NCBI RefSeq assembly: GCF_016428595.1
Contig: NZ_JAELVQ010000023.1
Location: 1-63,592, forward strand
Direction: 5' to 3'
Length of the DNA stretch: 63,592 bases
Origin: Snuella sedimenti
GTDB lineage: Bacteria > Bacteroidota > Bacteroidia > Flavobacteriales > Flavobacteriaceae
Shown piece after piece: positions 25,271 through 34,794 of this stretch. How positions within the stretch are numbered: the stretch's first letter is position 1; each line of letters starts with the position of its first letter. Both the position numbers and the translations under genes were made by a program. Below the pieces are notes generated by a model, which saw only the letters and a program-made list of their open reading frames with translations, was not told where the DNA came from and searched no databases.

Positions 25271-26590
25271 TTGAAAAGACTATTAGATTACATAAATAAG
25301 AATGTTTTAGTTAAGATTGCTTCACTTCAGGCCGCTTCGGTATTTACAAAAATTATTGCAGGATTATTAACGTCTAAGGCTATAGCAGTTTTTATAGGAG
25401 CTGAAGGCTTAGCCTTAATAGGGAACTTACGGAATTTTGTTAGTGCCATGCAAACCATTGCCATAGGTGGTTTTTATAATGGCATGGTTAAGTATGTGTC
25501 TAACTTTAAGGAAGAAGTGGTAGCGTTGAGTAAAACACTGTCTACAGTGTTTTACGTAGGTTTTGTGACCACGGTTTTAGTCTCTTTTGTATGCTATTTT
25601 AATGCGGAAGCTATAAATAATATGCTGTTCCCTAATTGGGGATATTATGGCTATGTTATTAAAATTTTTGCTGCCGTATTGCCATTTTATGCGTTGAATA
25701 TGTTTTCATTTTCAATAATGAACGGATTTTCGAAGTATAAAATTCTTATTGTAATAAATATTATTGGTCAGGTTTTAGGCTTATCCATTACGCTACTTTT
25801 AATATACCAGAATAGGATAGATGGGGCTTTAATATCTGTTGTTATAGCCGAAGCACTTATATTTTTAATTACACTAGTAGGCATTGTAAACAGACGCAGT
25901 TTGGTACCGCTTATAAAAGTAGGGCGGGTTCGTTTAAGTGTTTTAAAAAATATGGGAACATATTCTTTAATGGCACTAGTTACAGCCGTTATTTTGCCGT
26001 TTGTAGCAATAGCTATCCGTTCTTATATTATTGAACATGTAGGAATTAAACATGCTGGATTTTGGGAAGCTATGACAAGGATTTCCAAATATTATTTAAT
26101 GCTGGTGAGTTCTTTAATGACACTCTATATTTTGCCGCGATTTTCGGAAATAGATGGCGTAAAAGCTTTTAGAAAGGAAGTGTTTAGTTTTTATAGAACG
26201 ATTATGCCAGTTTTGTTGGTAGGTCTACTGGTTATCTATTTTTTGAGATCATATATTGTAAGCATTGTTTTTTCAAGCGCGTTTGGTCCTGTAGAAGATC
26301 TGTTTTTATGGCAGTTATTAGGGGACTTCGTTAAAGTTCTGTCCATTGTAATTGCATATCAGTTTTTAGCTAAAAAAATGTTTTGGCATTACATCTTAAC
26401 TGAATCGTTTTTAATTGTCATTTTATATCTAACAAGTATCTATTTTATAGATGTATTTGGTGTAAAAGGTGCCGTTATTGCACATTTTGTAAGTTATTTA
26501 ATGTATTATGGCATTATTTTGTTGATATTTGGAAGTTCGCTTTTTGGGGTGGAGGGGGAAGATAAGCAAGTGTTTAGGGGTGAAGGTTAA
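25271..26590 (+). CDS. Wzx-type polysaccharide flippase, first copy
   Basis: A 439-residue polytopic protein with about twelve to fourteen membrane helices of the MOP-superfamily, WzxE-like branch. It would move a lipid-linked oligosaccharide across the inner membrane. Conserved-looking positions include IGAEGLALIGNLRNFV, GGFYNGMVKYV and FWEAMTRISKYYLM. Translation starts at TTG (25271), as no ATG or GTG gives the family N-terminus. A paralogue at 28741 shares the same layout (GEAGIAKVGQLRNLV, GIFNGLVKYV, YWTAMGFISKNYMV). First gene of the polysaccharide locus. Confidence 0.85.
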   Translation: MKRLLDYINKNVLVKIASLQAASVFTKIIAGLLTSKAIAVFIGAEGLALIGNLRNFVSAMQTIAIGGFYNGMVKYVSNFKEEVVALSKTLSTVFYVGFVTTVLVSFVCYFNAEAINNMLFPNWGYYGYVIKIFAAVLPFYALNMFSFSIMNGFSKYKILIVINIIGQVLGLSITLLLIYQNRIDGALISVVIAEALIFLITLVGIVNRRSLVPLIKVGRVRLSVLKNMGTYSLMALVTAVILPFVAIAIRSYIIEHVGIKHAGFWEAMTRISKYYLMLVSSLMTLYILPRFSEIDGVKAFRKEVFSFYRTIMPVLLVGLLVIYFLRSYIVSIVFSSAFGPVEDLFLWQLLGDFVKVLSIVIAYQFLAKKMFWHYILTESFLIVILYLTSIYFIDVFGVKGAVIAHFVSYLMYYGIILLIFGSSLFGVEGEDKQVFRGEG

Positions 26591-26610
26591 TTTTTAGTTT
26601 ATTAGTACAT

Positions 26611-27603
26611 TTGGAAAAATCAAATTTGTCCAGTGGTTTGAAAGTTATAAAGTATACATCATTGTATTATGATGAATGGAACAATTTTATAGCTACAGCA
26701 AAGAATGCTACATTTCTTTTCCATAGAGACTTTATGGAATATCATTCCGATAGATTTGAGGATTATTCATTATTGGTTTATAAGAAAGAAAAACTAGTAG
26801 CCTTATTACCTGCTAACAAGAAGGAGGATGCTGTTTATTCACATCAAGGATTAACTTATGGAGGGTTAATTTTAGACTCTTCTCAAAGGTCCCATATAGT
26901 TTTGAGTATTTTTGAGAATCTTTTAAAATATCTTTTTTTAAATGAGATAAAAGAGTTAGAAATAAAGTTTATTCCAGCTATTTATCATAAAGTACCAAGT
27001 GATGAATTACTTTTTCTAATGTACATTTTGGATGCAAAACTAATGAAAAGAGAGATGTTATCAGTTATTAATTTGGATGGACAAAATAGTTTTAAAAGTA
27101 GAATTGAAGGATATAAAAGGGCTGAAAAGCATAAATTAAAAATAAAAGAGGATAAAAAATGCGATGCTTTTTGGAATGAAATTTTAATACCAAATTTACG
27201 AGGTAAATATAATGCTAAACCAGTGCATAGTTTGGAAGAGATAAATAAACTTAAAAGTTTGTTTCCTGAAAGTATAAGGCAGTTTAATGTTTATCTAAAT
27301 GATAACATAGTAGCTGGAGCGACTATTTTTGAAAGTGAAAAAGTAGTTCGTTTACAGTATATTTCAGCGAATAAAGACAAAAGTACTTTGGGGTCTTTAG
27401 ATTATTTGCAAATATTTTTGCTAAAATATGTCTTTACTCAAAAAAAATATTTTGATTTAGGAACATCTAAGAAGGAAGGAGATAAAACAATAAGTAATGG
27501 GCTTTTATTTTGGAAAGAGGGATTTGGAGCAAGAGCATTAACGTGTGATGTGTATAAAGTTGACACAGTGGGTTATGGTTTATTAAGTGATATAATAAGA
27601 TGA
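26611..27603 (+). CDS. FemAB/GNAT-like acyltransferase
   Basis: A 330-residue protein resembling double-GNAT FemAB-type acyltransferases found in exopolysaccharide loci. It has [23 protein letters not shown] near the N-terminus, a central helical region with basic residues, and a C-terminal half with [24 protein letters not shown] and [10 protein letters not shown]. It probably transfers an acyl or aminoacyl group to a sugar of the repeat unit. Start is a TTG at 26611. It overlaps the aminotransferase gene by 4 bp. It could supply the N-acyl group for the amino sugar made by the next enzyme, but this is inference. Confidence 0.75.
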   Translation: MEKSNLSSGLKVIKYTSLYYDEWNNFIATAKNATFLFHRDFMEYHSDRFEDYSLLVYKKEKLVALLPANKKEDAVYSHQGLTYGGLILDSSQRSHIVLSIFENLLKYLFLNEIKELEIKFIPAIYHKVPSDELLFLMYILDAKLMKREMLSVINLDGQNSFKSRIEGYKRAEKHKLKIKEDKKCDAFWNEILIPNLRGKYNAKPVHSLEEINKLKSLFPESIRQFNVYLNDNIVAGATIFESEKVVRLQYISANKDKSTLGSLDYLQIFLLKYVFTQKKYFDLGTSKKEGDKTISNGLLFWKEGFGARALTCDVYKVDTVGYGLLSDIIR

Positions 27604-28709
27604 TTAAGTTTTTAGATTTAAAGCGAATTAATAAACAATATGAGGTTGAGTTTCAAAAGTCTTTTAAGAATTTTTTATGTTCAGGGTCTTATGTTTTAGG
27701 AAATGAAGTTACAAAATTTGAAGAAGAATTTGCATTATATTGTGGCACAAAATACTGTAAAGGTATTAGCAATGGACTTGATGCTTTACAATTAATTTTT
27801 GAAGGCTATAAAACTTTAGGGGTATTAAAAGAAGGTGATGAGGTCATTGTTCCTGCAAATACATATATAGCAACAGTATTATCGGTTAGTAATACTGGAT
27901 TGATACCTGTACTTGCTGAGCCTGATATTAAGACCTATAATTTAGATCCAAAAGAAGTTGAGAAGATTATAACAAAAAGGACGAAAGCTATTTTAGGAGT
28001 TCATCTGTATGGTTCGTTATATAATGTTTCTGCTTTAGAAACCATCGTAAAAAAGTACAATTTACTCCTTATAGAAGATGCAGCCCAAGCACATGGAGCC
28101 GTTAATATAGATGGGCGTAAAGCTGGCAACGTTTCTAATGCAGCCGCTTTTAGTTTTTATCCGACTAAAAATTTAGGAGCGTTGGGAGATGCAGGTGCTG
28201 TTACAACAAACGATGGTGCTTTGGCAAGCGTTATAACCCGAATGCGACATTATGGGAGGACGTCATCTTATGAAAATGACATTAAGGGTCATAACTGTAG
28301 GTTAGATGAAATTCAGGCAGCTTTTTTAAGAGTAAAATTGAAATATTTAGATACTAATAATAATAAAAGAAGATATATTGCTCGAAGATATTTTGATTCT
28401 ATAAAAAATAAAAATATTAAAATACCCAGCTATAAAGATTTTAATCAACATGTATTTCATTTGTTTGTCATACGAAGTGAAAAAAGAAATGTATTAAAGG
28501 ATTATCTTTATAGTGTTGGAATAGAGTCTTTTATCCACTATCCTGTTCCTGTTCATAAGCAACTAGCTTATAAAGAATATAAAGACTTTAATTTCCCGAT
28601 AACAGAACAGATTCATAATGAAGTATTAAGTTTACCTTTGAATCCTATGATGAAAGATGTAGAGATAACAAGGGTTATTGATGCTGTTAATGCATTTAGT
28701 TCAATATAA
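27600..28709 (+). CDS. dTDP-3-oxo-6-deoxyhexose aminotransferase (FdtB/QdtB type)
   Basis: A 369-residue DegT/DnrJ/EryC1/StrS-family PLP aminotransferase. The PLP lysine is Lys190 in [15 protein letters not shown]. Other motifs are [34 protein letters not shown] and [11 protein letters not shown]. With the FdtA-type ketoisomerase at 31892 it should produce a dTDP-3-amino-3,6-dideoxyhexose (the route to Fuc3NAc or Qui3NAc). The rmlA/rmlB genes that feed this route are not in the window. Confidence 0.88.
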   Translation: MIKFLDLKRINKQYEVEFQKSFKNFLCSGSYVLGNEVTKFEEEFALYCGTKYCKGISNGLDALQLIFEGYKTLGVLKEGDEVIVPANTYIATVLSVSNTGLIPVLAEPDIKTYNLDPKEVEKIITKRTKAILGVHLYGSLYNVSALETIVKKYNLLLIEDAAQAHGAVNIDGRKAGNVSNAAAFSFYPTKNLGALGDAGAVTTNDGALASVITRMRHYGRTSSYENDIKGHNCRLDEIQAAFLRVKLKYLDTNNNKRRYIARRYFDSIKNKNIKIPSYKDFNQHVFHLFVIRSEKRNVLKDYLYSVGIESFIHYPVPVHKQLAYKEYKDFNFPITEQIHNEVLSLPLNPMMKDVEITRVIDAVNAFSSI

Positions 28710-28740
28710 TGAGATATCTCAAAACCAATTATAAATTAAT

Positions 28741-30030
28741 TTGATATTTCCAAATATTAGAAATAACATTTTGTTAAGGATAACCTCCGTCAATGCGATG
28801 GTGATAGGAGCTAGGCTTATTATTTCGGTATTTGTTCAACGTGTTCTAGCCTTAGCTATAGGTGAAGCTGGAATTGCAAAAGTAGGGCAGCTAAGAAACC
28901 TTGTCGAAATAGTAAATAGTGTAGCATCATTAGGGATTTTTAATGGATTGGTTAAGTATGTTGCAGAATTAAAAGATAATAATGAAGAATTAAAAAAAGT
29001 ATTTAGTACAGCTTTTGTTTTTGGTGTTGTCGGATCTATATCAATTTCTATTGTTTTAATTCTTGTTTCAGATAGTTTAGCAATCAAATTATTTGGATTG
29101 AGAGGTATGATGAGTGATGTTATTGTTGTTTTGGCAGTACTCATGCCCGTTTTGGTCTTAATACGCTTTTTTAATGGTATAATTAATGGGCTTTCGGAAT
29201 ATAAAAAATATGCCAAGATAGATTTAATTACCTATGTAATGTCAACTCTGTTGCTTTTACTTTTTCTTAAGTTTTACAGTCTTAAGGGTGTTTTGCTGGC
29301 TATTGTTTTAACACCTATCATACAACTTGGAGTTATAGGGAGCATTTTTGGGGCTGGTTTAAGAAGAATCATAAAGGTTAGTAGTATTCGTTTTAAAATA
29401 CCTTACTATAAACAATTGCTGGGGTTTGCACTTATGTCGTTTGTGTCGACAGTGCTTATTAATTATATTGAAATTGATATCAGAACCTCTATAACAAATC
29501 AGATTAGTGAAAAGGAAGCGGGTTATTGGACGGCCATGGGGTTTATATCAAAAAATTACATGGTATTTTCTTCTGGAGTTTTTACACTTTATGTAATCCC
29601 AAGGTTTACAAAAATATATGATGGCATTAGGTTTAAGAAAGAAGTAGTTTATATCTATAAAACTTTACTCCCTATTTTTGGTTTGGGAATGTTATTGGTA
29701 TATATATTCAGAGAAGTTGTTATAACAATTGTTTATCCTAATTTTACAGGGATGGAACCATTGTTTAAATGGCAATTATTGGGTGATTTTATTAGGTTAG
29801 CTACTTTAGTAGTCTCACATCAATTTTTAGCAAAGAAAATGACTAAAAGTTTTATTGTAACCGAACTGATATCTTTAGGGTTATTCTACTTTTTATCCAA
29901 AAATCTAGTACTTGTCTATGGAGCTGAAGGTGTAGTAATGGCCCATTTTTATAGATATATAGTTTACTTTGGTATAGTAATATTTGCTGTGCGGTACTAT
30001 TTTAAGAGGCAAAATATTGAAGATGAATAA
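28741..30030 (+). CDS. Wzx-type polysaccharide flippase, second copy
   Basis: A 429-residue polytopic MOP-superfamily flippase, clearly paralogous to the protein at 25271 over its whole length, with about twelve to fourteen membrane helices and the shared block WQLLGDFIRLATLVVSHQFLAKKM. It starts at TTG 28741, 31 bp after the aminotransferase. Two flippases in one locus may mean two repeat units, or a duplication followed by change of specificity. Confidence 0.85.
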   Translation: MIFPNIRNNILLRITSVNAMVIGARLIISVFVQRVLALAIGEAGIAKVGQLRNLVEIVNSVASLGIFNGLVKYVAELKDNNEELKKVFSTAFVFGVVGSISISIVLILVSDSLAIKLFGLRGMMSDVIVVLAVLMPVLVLIRFFNGIINGLSEYKKYAKIDLITYVMSTLLLLLFLKFYSLKGVLLAIVLTPIIQLGVIGSIFGAGLRRIIKVSSIRFKIPYYKQLLGFALMSFVSTVLINYIEIDIRTSITNQISEKEAGYWTAMGFISKNYMVFSSGVFTLYVIPRFTKIYDGIRFKKEVVYIYKTLLPIFGLGMLLVYIFREVVITIVYPNFTGMEPLFKWQLLGDFIRLATLVVSHQFLAKKMTKSFIVTELISLGLFYFLSKNLVLVYGAEGVVMAHFYRYIVYFGIVIFAVRYYFKRQNIEDE

Positions 30031-30085
30031 GTTGTTTTTTTAAAATAAAGTTTCTTTTTTGTTCCGAAATGATGAATGTTTGGTA

Positions 30086-31000
30086 TTAAAATAAAAACTG
30101 TAGCCTATCCCATTGTGAACTAATCCAAATTTTTGTCTGAAGTCTTAGTAGTAGGGCGAAGAATTTGATGAACAGGATTACATTATAGTTTTTTATAGCT
30201 AATCGGAGCTCGTAAATTATTCTATTGATTAAGGCTTTATGCTCTTCCTTATTTTTATTAAGGTAGATAGCCTTTTTACAAACTTTATAAGTTGATTTTC
30301 CCAAGTTTATACCTCTTCTTTTTGTGAAATTTGAGCTTAAAGATTCTTTTAAGATTCGTTTTTTTACTAAAACTTTATCAACATAATCGTATTCAAAAAG
30401 CCTGGAAGACCTAAACCAAAAGTCAAGGTCTTCATAGCTTAAATTTTCATCATAACCTTTAAGCTTCTTTAATACGTTTTTTTTGATAAGCATTGTGGGA
30501 GCACTTAAAAAATAACTATGAATAATAAATTTGTATATATCTCCCGTAGGAGGTTTTTGTTTAGCTTTGTTTTCATTATTCAAGTCATATTGATATGAAA
30601 TATGATTACCGTTTTCGTCGATACGCTCCATATTTGAAAATACTACACCAAGATTTTTGTATTTTGAGTTTTTGAATCGATAGATTTGATTTTCAATACA
30701 AGTAGTTGTTAAAATGTCATCAGTTGCAAGGTCTAAAATATATTCGCCTTTTGCTAAAGCTAGAGCTTTGTTAAAGGTTTTGGTATTTCCAATATTTTCT
30801 TTGTTTTCGATGAATAAAATGTCTTTATGTGCAATCCATTCTTTGATCTTAATGATAGAGTCATCTTTACTGGCATCATCAATAATAATAATTTCTATAT
30901 TATTATAGGTTTGATTTATAACCGAATTTAGAGATTCTACTACGTAATCCATATGGTTGTGGCATATGCAGATTACTGTTACTAAAGGTTTTTTGTTCAT
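30086..31000 (-). CDS. GT2-family glycosyltransferase
   Basis: A 304-residue GT-A fold transferase. It has the family-2 start VTVICICHNHMDYVVESLNSVINQTY, IIIIDDASKDDS, the nucleotide-sugar motif LATDD in place of the usual DxD, and an acceptor-side YEDLDFWFR motif that matches the ED/WxxR signature. Cytoplasmic, no membrane segment. It is oriented against its neighbours: convergent with the second flippase and divergent from the next GT. Confidence 0.85.
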   Translation of the reverse strand: MNKKPLVTVICICHNHMDYVVESLNSVINQTYNNIEIIIIDDASKDDSIIKIKEWIAHKDILFIENKENIGNTKTFNKALALAKGEYILDLATDDILTTTCIENQIYRFKNSKYKNLGVVFSNMERIDENGNHISYQYDLNNENKAKQKPPTGDIYKFIIHSYFLSAPTMLIKKNVLKKLKGYDENLSYEDLDFWFRSSRLFEYDYVDKVLVKKRILKESLSSNFTKRRGINLGKSTYKVCKKAIYLNKNKEEHKALINRIIYELRLAIKNYNVILFIKFFALLLRLQTKIWISSQWDRLQFLF

Positions 31001-31074
31001 AAGTGATTTAATATTTTTCTTTTCTATATTTTAGCCCTAGATAAAGTAGATGAATTATATTAACCTTAACGTAT

Positions 31075-31911
31075 ATGGATATAGAAATATTAATCTCTAC
31101 CATGTTTAAAACTGATTTATCTTTTCTAGAAAAAATGTTTCCTTATGAACATTATTCTGGATACAATATCCTCATAATTAATCAAACAACAAAAGGTAAA
31201 ATTTTGAAGTCACATATAAAGAATGTGAGGGTTATTAATTCATTAGATAGAGGTTCTCCTGTTAGTCGTAATCTAGCAATTAGAAAGGCAGAGGCTGATA
31301 TTTGTTTAATGTCTGATGATGATGTGGTATATCAACCGAATTTAAAAGCAACCGTTATGGATGCTTACAAGCTAAATCCCGATATAGATATGATTTCATT
31401 TGAAGCAATTGATGAACAAGGAAATCCTTATGCTAATTATTCACATGAGGGAAGGCATACAAGAAAAACATTGAAGCACATTTATACATGGGTCATTTCA
31501 TTTAGAAGAAATGTGTTTAGTGAACGTAATGTTTTTTTTAATCATTATTTTGGTGTAGGGTCGGTTTTTAAAGGAGAGACAGAGTATCTCTTTTTGAGAA
31601 ATGCCTATGACAAAGGTTTGAAAATGTATCATGTTTCCAAAACTATAGTGATGCATCCAAATGAAAGTTCTGGACGCAATATGGGAAGTGATAATGCGAT
31701 TTTTGCAAGAGCAGCTTTGCATCAACGTTTTTACTCAAATTTAAGTTATGTTTGGTTAATTAAATATTTGTTCTTTTTAATAAGGCATAATTATATTAAA
31801 ATCAATGAAATACCTCATAAGTTTAGGATAGGGCTAAAAGGAGTTAAAACTTACAAGGTATTGAAGAATACAGGAGTAATTGATAAAGTTTATGAAGGCG
31901 AAATTAATTAA
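31075..31911 (+). CDS. GT-A fold glycosyltransferase
   Basis: A 278-residue family-2-like transferase with DRGSPVSRNLAIRKAEADICLMSDDDVVY, where SDDD is the metal/nucleotide-binding acid motif. FFNHYFGVGSVFKGETEYLFLRNAYDKG gives the acceptor-side Glu (GETEYL). The start of the protein is short for GT2 (ILISTMFKTDLSFL). Its 3' end overlaps the FdtA-type gene by 20 bp, so the two are translationally coupled. Confidence 0.8.
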   Translation: MDIEILISTMFKTDLSFLEKMFPYEHYSGYNILIINQTTKGKILKSHIKNVRVINSLDRGSPVSRNLAIRKAEADICLMSDDDVVYQPNLKATVMDAYKLNPDIDMISFEAIDEQGNPYANYSHEGRHTRKTLKHIYTWVISFRRNVFSERNVFFNHYFGVGSVFKGETEYLFLRNAYDKGLKMYHVSKTIVMHPNESSGRNMGSDNAIFARAALHQRFYSNLSYVWLIKYLFFLIRHNYIKINEIPHKFRIGLKGVKTYKVLKNTGVIDKVYEGEIN

Positions 31912-32287
31912 TATAACTAAAATAGAAGATAGTAGAGGAAATCTAGCTGTAATTGAAAAGGATAGTATTCCTTTCAAGATTAAAAGGGTGTATTATCTCT
32001 ATGATGTGCCTAGTAATGCATATAGGGGAGGGCATGCTAATAAAAAACAAGAGTCTTTGCTCATAGCTTTAAGTGGCAGCTTTGAGGTTGTAATGGATGA
32101 TGGAACTGAACGAATACGAATTATGCTGAATAAACCAAACGTGGGACTGTACATTCCAACGGGTATTTGGAGAGAAATGGAAAATTTTTCATCAGGATCA
32201 GTTTGTTTGGTGTTAGCTTCTACCAATTATGATGAACAAGAATATATAAGAGATTATAATTTATTTAAATTATCGAAACAGCCTTAA
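31892..32287 (+). CDS. dTDP-4-oxo-6-deoxyhexose 3,4-ketoisomerase (FdtA/QdtA type)
   Basis: A 131-residue single-domain cupin. Family motifs are EDSRGNLAVIE, FKIKRVYYLYDVP, RGGHANKKQESLLIALSGS (catalytic His) and PTGIWREM. It shifts the keto group from C4 to C3, making the substrate of the aminotransferase at 27600. ATG at 31892 is chosen over a TTG four codons upstream. The 5' end lies within the preceding glycosyltransferase gene, and the 3' end overlaps the convergent GT2 gene by 18 bp. No FdtC/QdtC-type N-acetyltransferase is recognisable beside it. Confidence 0.88.
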   Translation: MKAKLINITKIEDSRGNLAVIEKDSIPFKIKRVYYLYDVPSNAYRGGHANKKQESLLIALSGSFEVVMDDGTERIRIMLNKPNVGLYIPTGIWREMENFSSGSVCLVLASTNYDEQEYIRDYNLFKLSKQP

Positions 32288-33211
32288 ATTTATGTTAATC
32301 CTTCGGGTTTGGTGTCTTAATTTTAATAATCTATTTAAGATACCGTTGGGGAGGTGGAAAATTATTTTTTTTATACTAGATAAATTACTAGGAGTAATTT
32401 TTTGGTATAAAATTTTTGAAGGTTTATGGTTGTTTTCTAGTTTGTATTGAATAGCCATTGAAAACCGATTTAAATCAAGGTATTTCTTTAAGTTTAAGTT
32501 TGCCTTGGCATTACTTTCGTAAACATCTAAATCGAAATGTTTTCTATTGGTAAAACTAGAGTTCGTTATTTTGTTTTCAGACAATAGATTATATATAGCG
32601 CTTACTTTGTTGTAAAAGGCCACATTGAAAATCAATGCAATTCTAATCCAAAGGTCTGTGTCTTCTCCAGAATTGTAGTTTTCATTAAATCCCCCAACTC
32701 TCTTAAATACATTTTTTGGAATCATTACAGCAGATGTCCAGGCAATACTATTTACCATGCTGGAATCAAAATAATCTTTAACAATCCCCATCCAGTATTT
32801 GTCTTTTGGAATGTTTTTATATATTGATTTTATAATAATTTTTTTGTATTGGCTGAAGTATGCTTTGCAATATAAGCCACAGTTAGGATAGTTTTTGTGT
32901 AATGTTTTTAAATCTTGTAAATGGTTTGGCAACCAAATATCATCAGCATCCAAAAAAGCAATTAAATTAGCTTTTGCTTTTGATATAGCATAGTTTCTGG
33001 CATGAGACACACCTTTATTATGTGTGCTATATAGATTTACTCGTTTATCACTAACGGTTGATACTATTTTTTTTCCATTATCAAAGGAACCATCATCAAT
33101 TACAATAATCTCAAAGTCCTGAAATGTTTGGTTGAGAACACTTTCTAGAGTGTTTTTAATATAATTTCCTTTATTATAAAGTGGTATTATAACAGAAAAA
33201 AAAGGCATCAT
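32270..33211 (-). CDS. GT2-family glycosyltransferase
   Basis: A 313-residue GT2 enzyme with FSVIIPLYNKGNYIKNTLESVLNQTFQDFEIIVIDDGS, the DxD motif LDADD, and the acceptor motif GEDTDLWIR. Soluble or peripheral. The ATG overlaps the upstream GT stop by 4 bp. It is the last gene of the minus-strand run that starts at ftsE. Confidence 0.88.
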   Translation of the reverse strand: MMPFFSVIIPLYNKGNYIKNTLESVLNQTFQDFEIIVIDDGSFDNGKKIVSTVSDKRVNLYSTHNKGVSHARNYAISKAKANLIAFLDADDIWLPNHLQDLKTLHKNYPNCGLYCKAYFSQYKKIIIKSIYKNIPKDKYWMGIVKDYFDSSMVNSIAWTSAVMIPKNVFKRVGGFNENYNSGEDTDLWIRIALIFNVAFYNKVSAIYNLLSENKITNSSFTNRKHFDLDVYESNAKANLNLKKYLDLNRFSMAIQYKLENNHKPSKILYQKITPSNLSSIKKIIFHLPNGILNRLLKLRHQTRRININLRLFR

Positions 33212-34062
33212 TTTTTAGTTATTAATTGACAGAAATAGCCTAGCCTATAGAAATCATATAGCACTAAACTTGGATGTGAAGAATTGAAATTTTTAACTAA
33301 ACCAGGCTTTAGAAGTTTAAAAAGTTTAGCTGTAAACTTGATTAGTTTTAAAGAGTTTAATGATAAAAACCATTTTGAAATTTTAGAAGCTTTCATGTTT
33401 AGTTTATTTTTCTGGATCAACTCAAGTAAATTTTCAATTGCATATTCTGTTTTTATAATAAATGTATTGGCATCGTCTTCTGCATTGTGAGTTACTGGGT
33501 TGTTTAATGAATAAATAGAAAAGTTGTTTGTTTTTAGTATATTGAAAAATAAAACATCTTCATAACCGTAAGTTTTGATGGATTGATCAAAAGGGAATTT
33601 TAAAAGAATCTCTTTTTTGATTAAAAAATTAGATGAGCATAGTGAATTACTTTCTCTCTTTTTTGTGTAAATCCATCGTAGTTTAAAGGGCTTTTTTGGG
33701 GCTTTTTTTAAGTTGGTCATGCCTCCGCAAACTACATTTTTATTTTTGAACATAATATAATTTTCAATGAATTTGTTTGAATAGGGAAAAGTGCCGGCAT
33801 CAATAAATAATAGGTAATTATATTTAGCGTTACTAGCTAATAGATTCCTAATAGCACTTCTTCCTATATTTTGAGGAAGTTCTTTAAACTTGGTATGATC
33901 TAAATAATTTATTTTTTTATTGATAAGGTTGTGTTTTGATTTTGATCCATCATCGAAAACTAAAATTTCAAATACAATATCACATTCAGTACATTGGCTG
34001 TGCAATTCTTTGGCTAAAGGGTAAACATTGTAATTGTATGTCGGAATTAAAATTGATAACAT
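33208..34062 (-). CDS. GT2-family glycosyltransferase
   Basis: A 284-residue family-2-like transferase: MLSILIPTYNYNVYPLAKELH, FDDGSKSK, NIGRSAIRNLLA, and LFIDAGTFP, where the usual DxD reads DAG, then YGYEDVLFF as the acceptor-side acid motif. No membrane segments. It overlaps the methyltransferase stop by one base (TAATG) and the next GT by 4 bp, so all three are translated together. Confidence 0.82.
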   Translation of the reverse strand: MLSILIPTYNYNVYPLAKELHSQCTECDIVFEILVFDDGSKSKHNLINKKINYLDHTKFKELPQNIGRSAIRNLLASNAKYNYLLFIDAGTFPYSNKFIENYIMFKNKNVVCGGMTNLKKAPKKPFKLRWIYTKKRESNSLCSSNFLIKKEILLKFPFDQSIKTYGYEDVLFFNILKTNNFSIYSLNNPVTHNAEDDANTFIIKTEYAIENLLELIQKNKLNMKASKISKWFLSLNSLKLIKFTAKLFKLLKPGLVKNFNSSHPSLVLYDFYRLGYFCQLITKK

Positions 34063-34793
34063 TATTTAGTAGCGATTAAAACAGTTTCAGGTGATTTAAA
34101 TCCATTGTAAAAATCATTTTCATCGTTTGTAAATGTTTTAGGTTCAACTTTAAAACCATTATTCTCCAGTCGGCTTTTTAAACCTTTAACAGAATAAATA
34201 CGAACATGGTCTTCTTGCCCAAAATGTTTTAATCGTTCTTTTGGCGCGATAATGGAATAATCTTCATAAATATCCCCTTCTTTAAAAGGGGTTTGTATAT
34301 ATATAGTTCCTTGGGGTTTTAATGTACGATAAAGTTCAGATATGGCCTTTTTGTCATCTATAACGTGTTCCAGTATATGATAACAAATTATAATGTCGAA
34401 TTTTTCGCTTTCTTGATTAATAGTGGTAATATCAAATTTATAATCAGCTAAAAATTCATTTTCAAAATCAGTACTATAATAATTAATCTGATTGTTTTTT
34501 TTAAAAGGACGATATAAACTTCTTGATGGTGAAAAGTGGAGTATGTTTCCTTTAATGTTGTTGCTCAATAAGCTCCAAAGTCTTCTGTTTCTAGATAAAC
34601 TCCCACAAAAAGGGCAAAGTAAATCTTTGTTTTTTAATCGAATGAAAGTTCTGAGTTTTTTTGAACAAATATTACACTTATGTTTATTTCCCGTATAAAA
34701 GACTCCATGAAAATAGCGAAAGAACACCTCATTCTCAAATAAAAATGATTTAGGAACAATAGTCTTAAAGCTTTTTTTAATGGAATTATACAT
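34062..34793 (-). CDS. SAM-dependent methyltransferase with N-terminal zinc ribbon
   Basis: A 243-residue protein. Cysteines CNIC (about 38-41) and CPFC (about 57-60) form a likely zinc ribbon, followed by SLSRNRRLW. The class I methyltransferase core shows ILHFSPSRS (motif I position, degenerate), FDIIICYHILEHVIDDKKAISELYRTLKPQGTIYIQTP. Relatives with this layout occur in glycan loci and may methylate a sugar. It starts one base after the ftsE stop (TGACATG). Confidence 0.82.
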   Translation of the reverse strand: MYNSIKKSFKTIVPKSFLFENEVFFRYFHGVFYTGNKHKCNICSKKLRTFIRLKNKDLLCPFCGSLSRNRRLWSLLSNNIKGNILHFSPSRSLYRPFKKNNQINYYSTDFENEFLADYKFDITTINQESEKFDIIICYHILEHVIDDKKAISELYRTLKPQGTIYIQTPFKEGDIYEDYSIIAPKERLKHFGQEDHVRIYSVKGLKSRLENNGFKVEPKTFTNDENDFYNGFKSPETVLIATK

Positions 34794-34794
34794 G

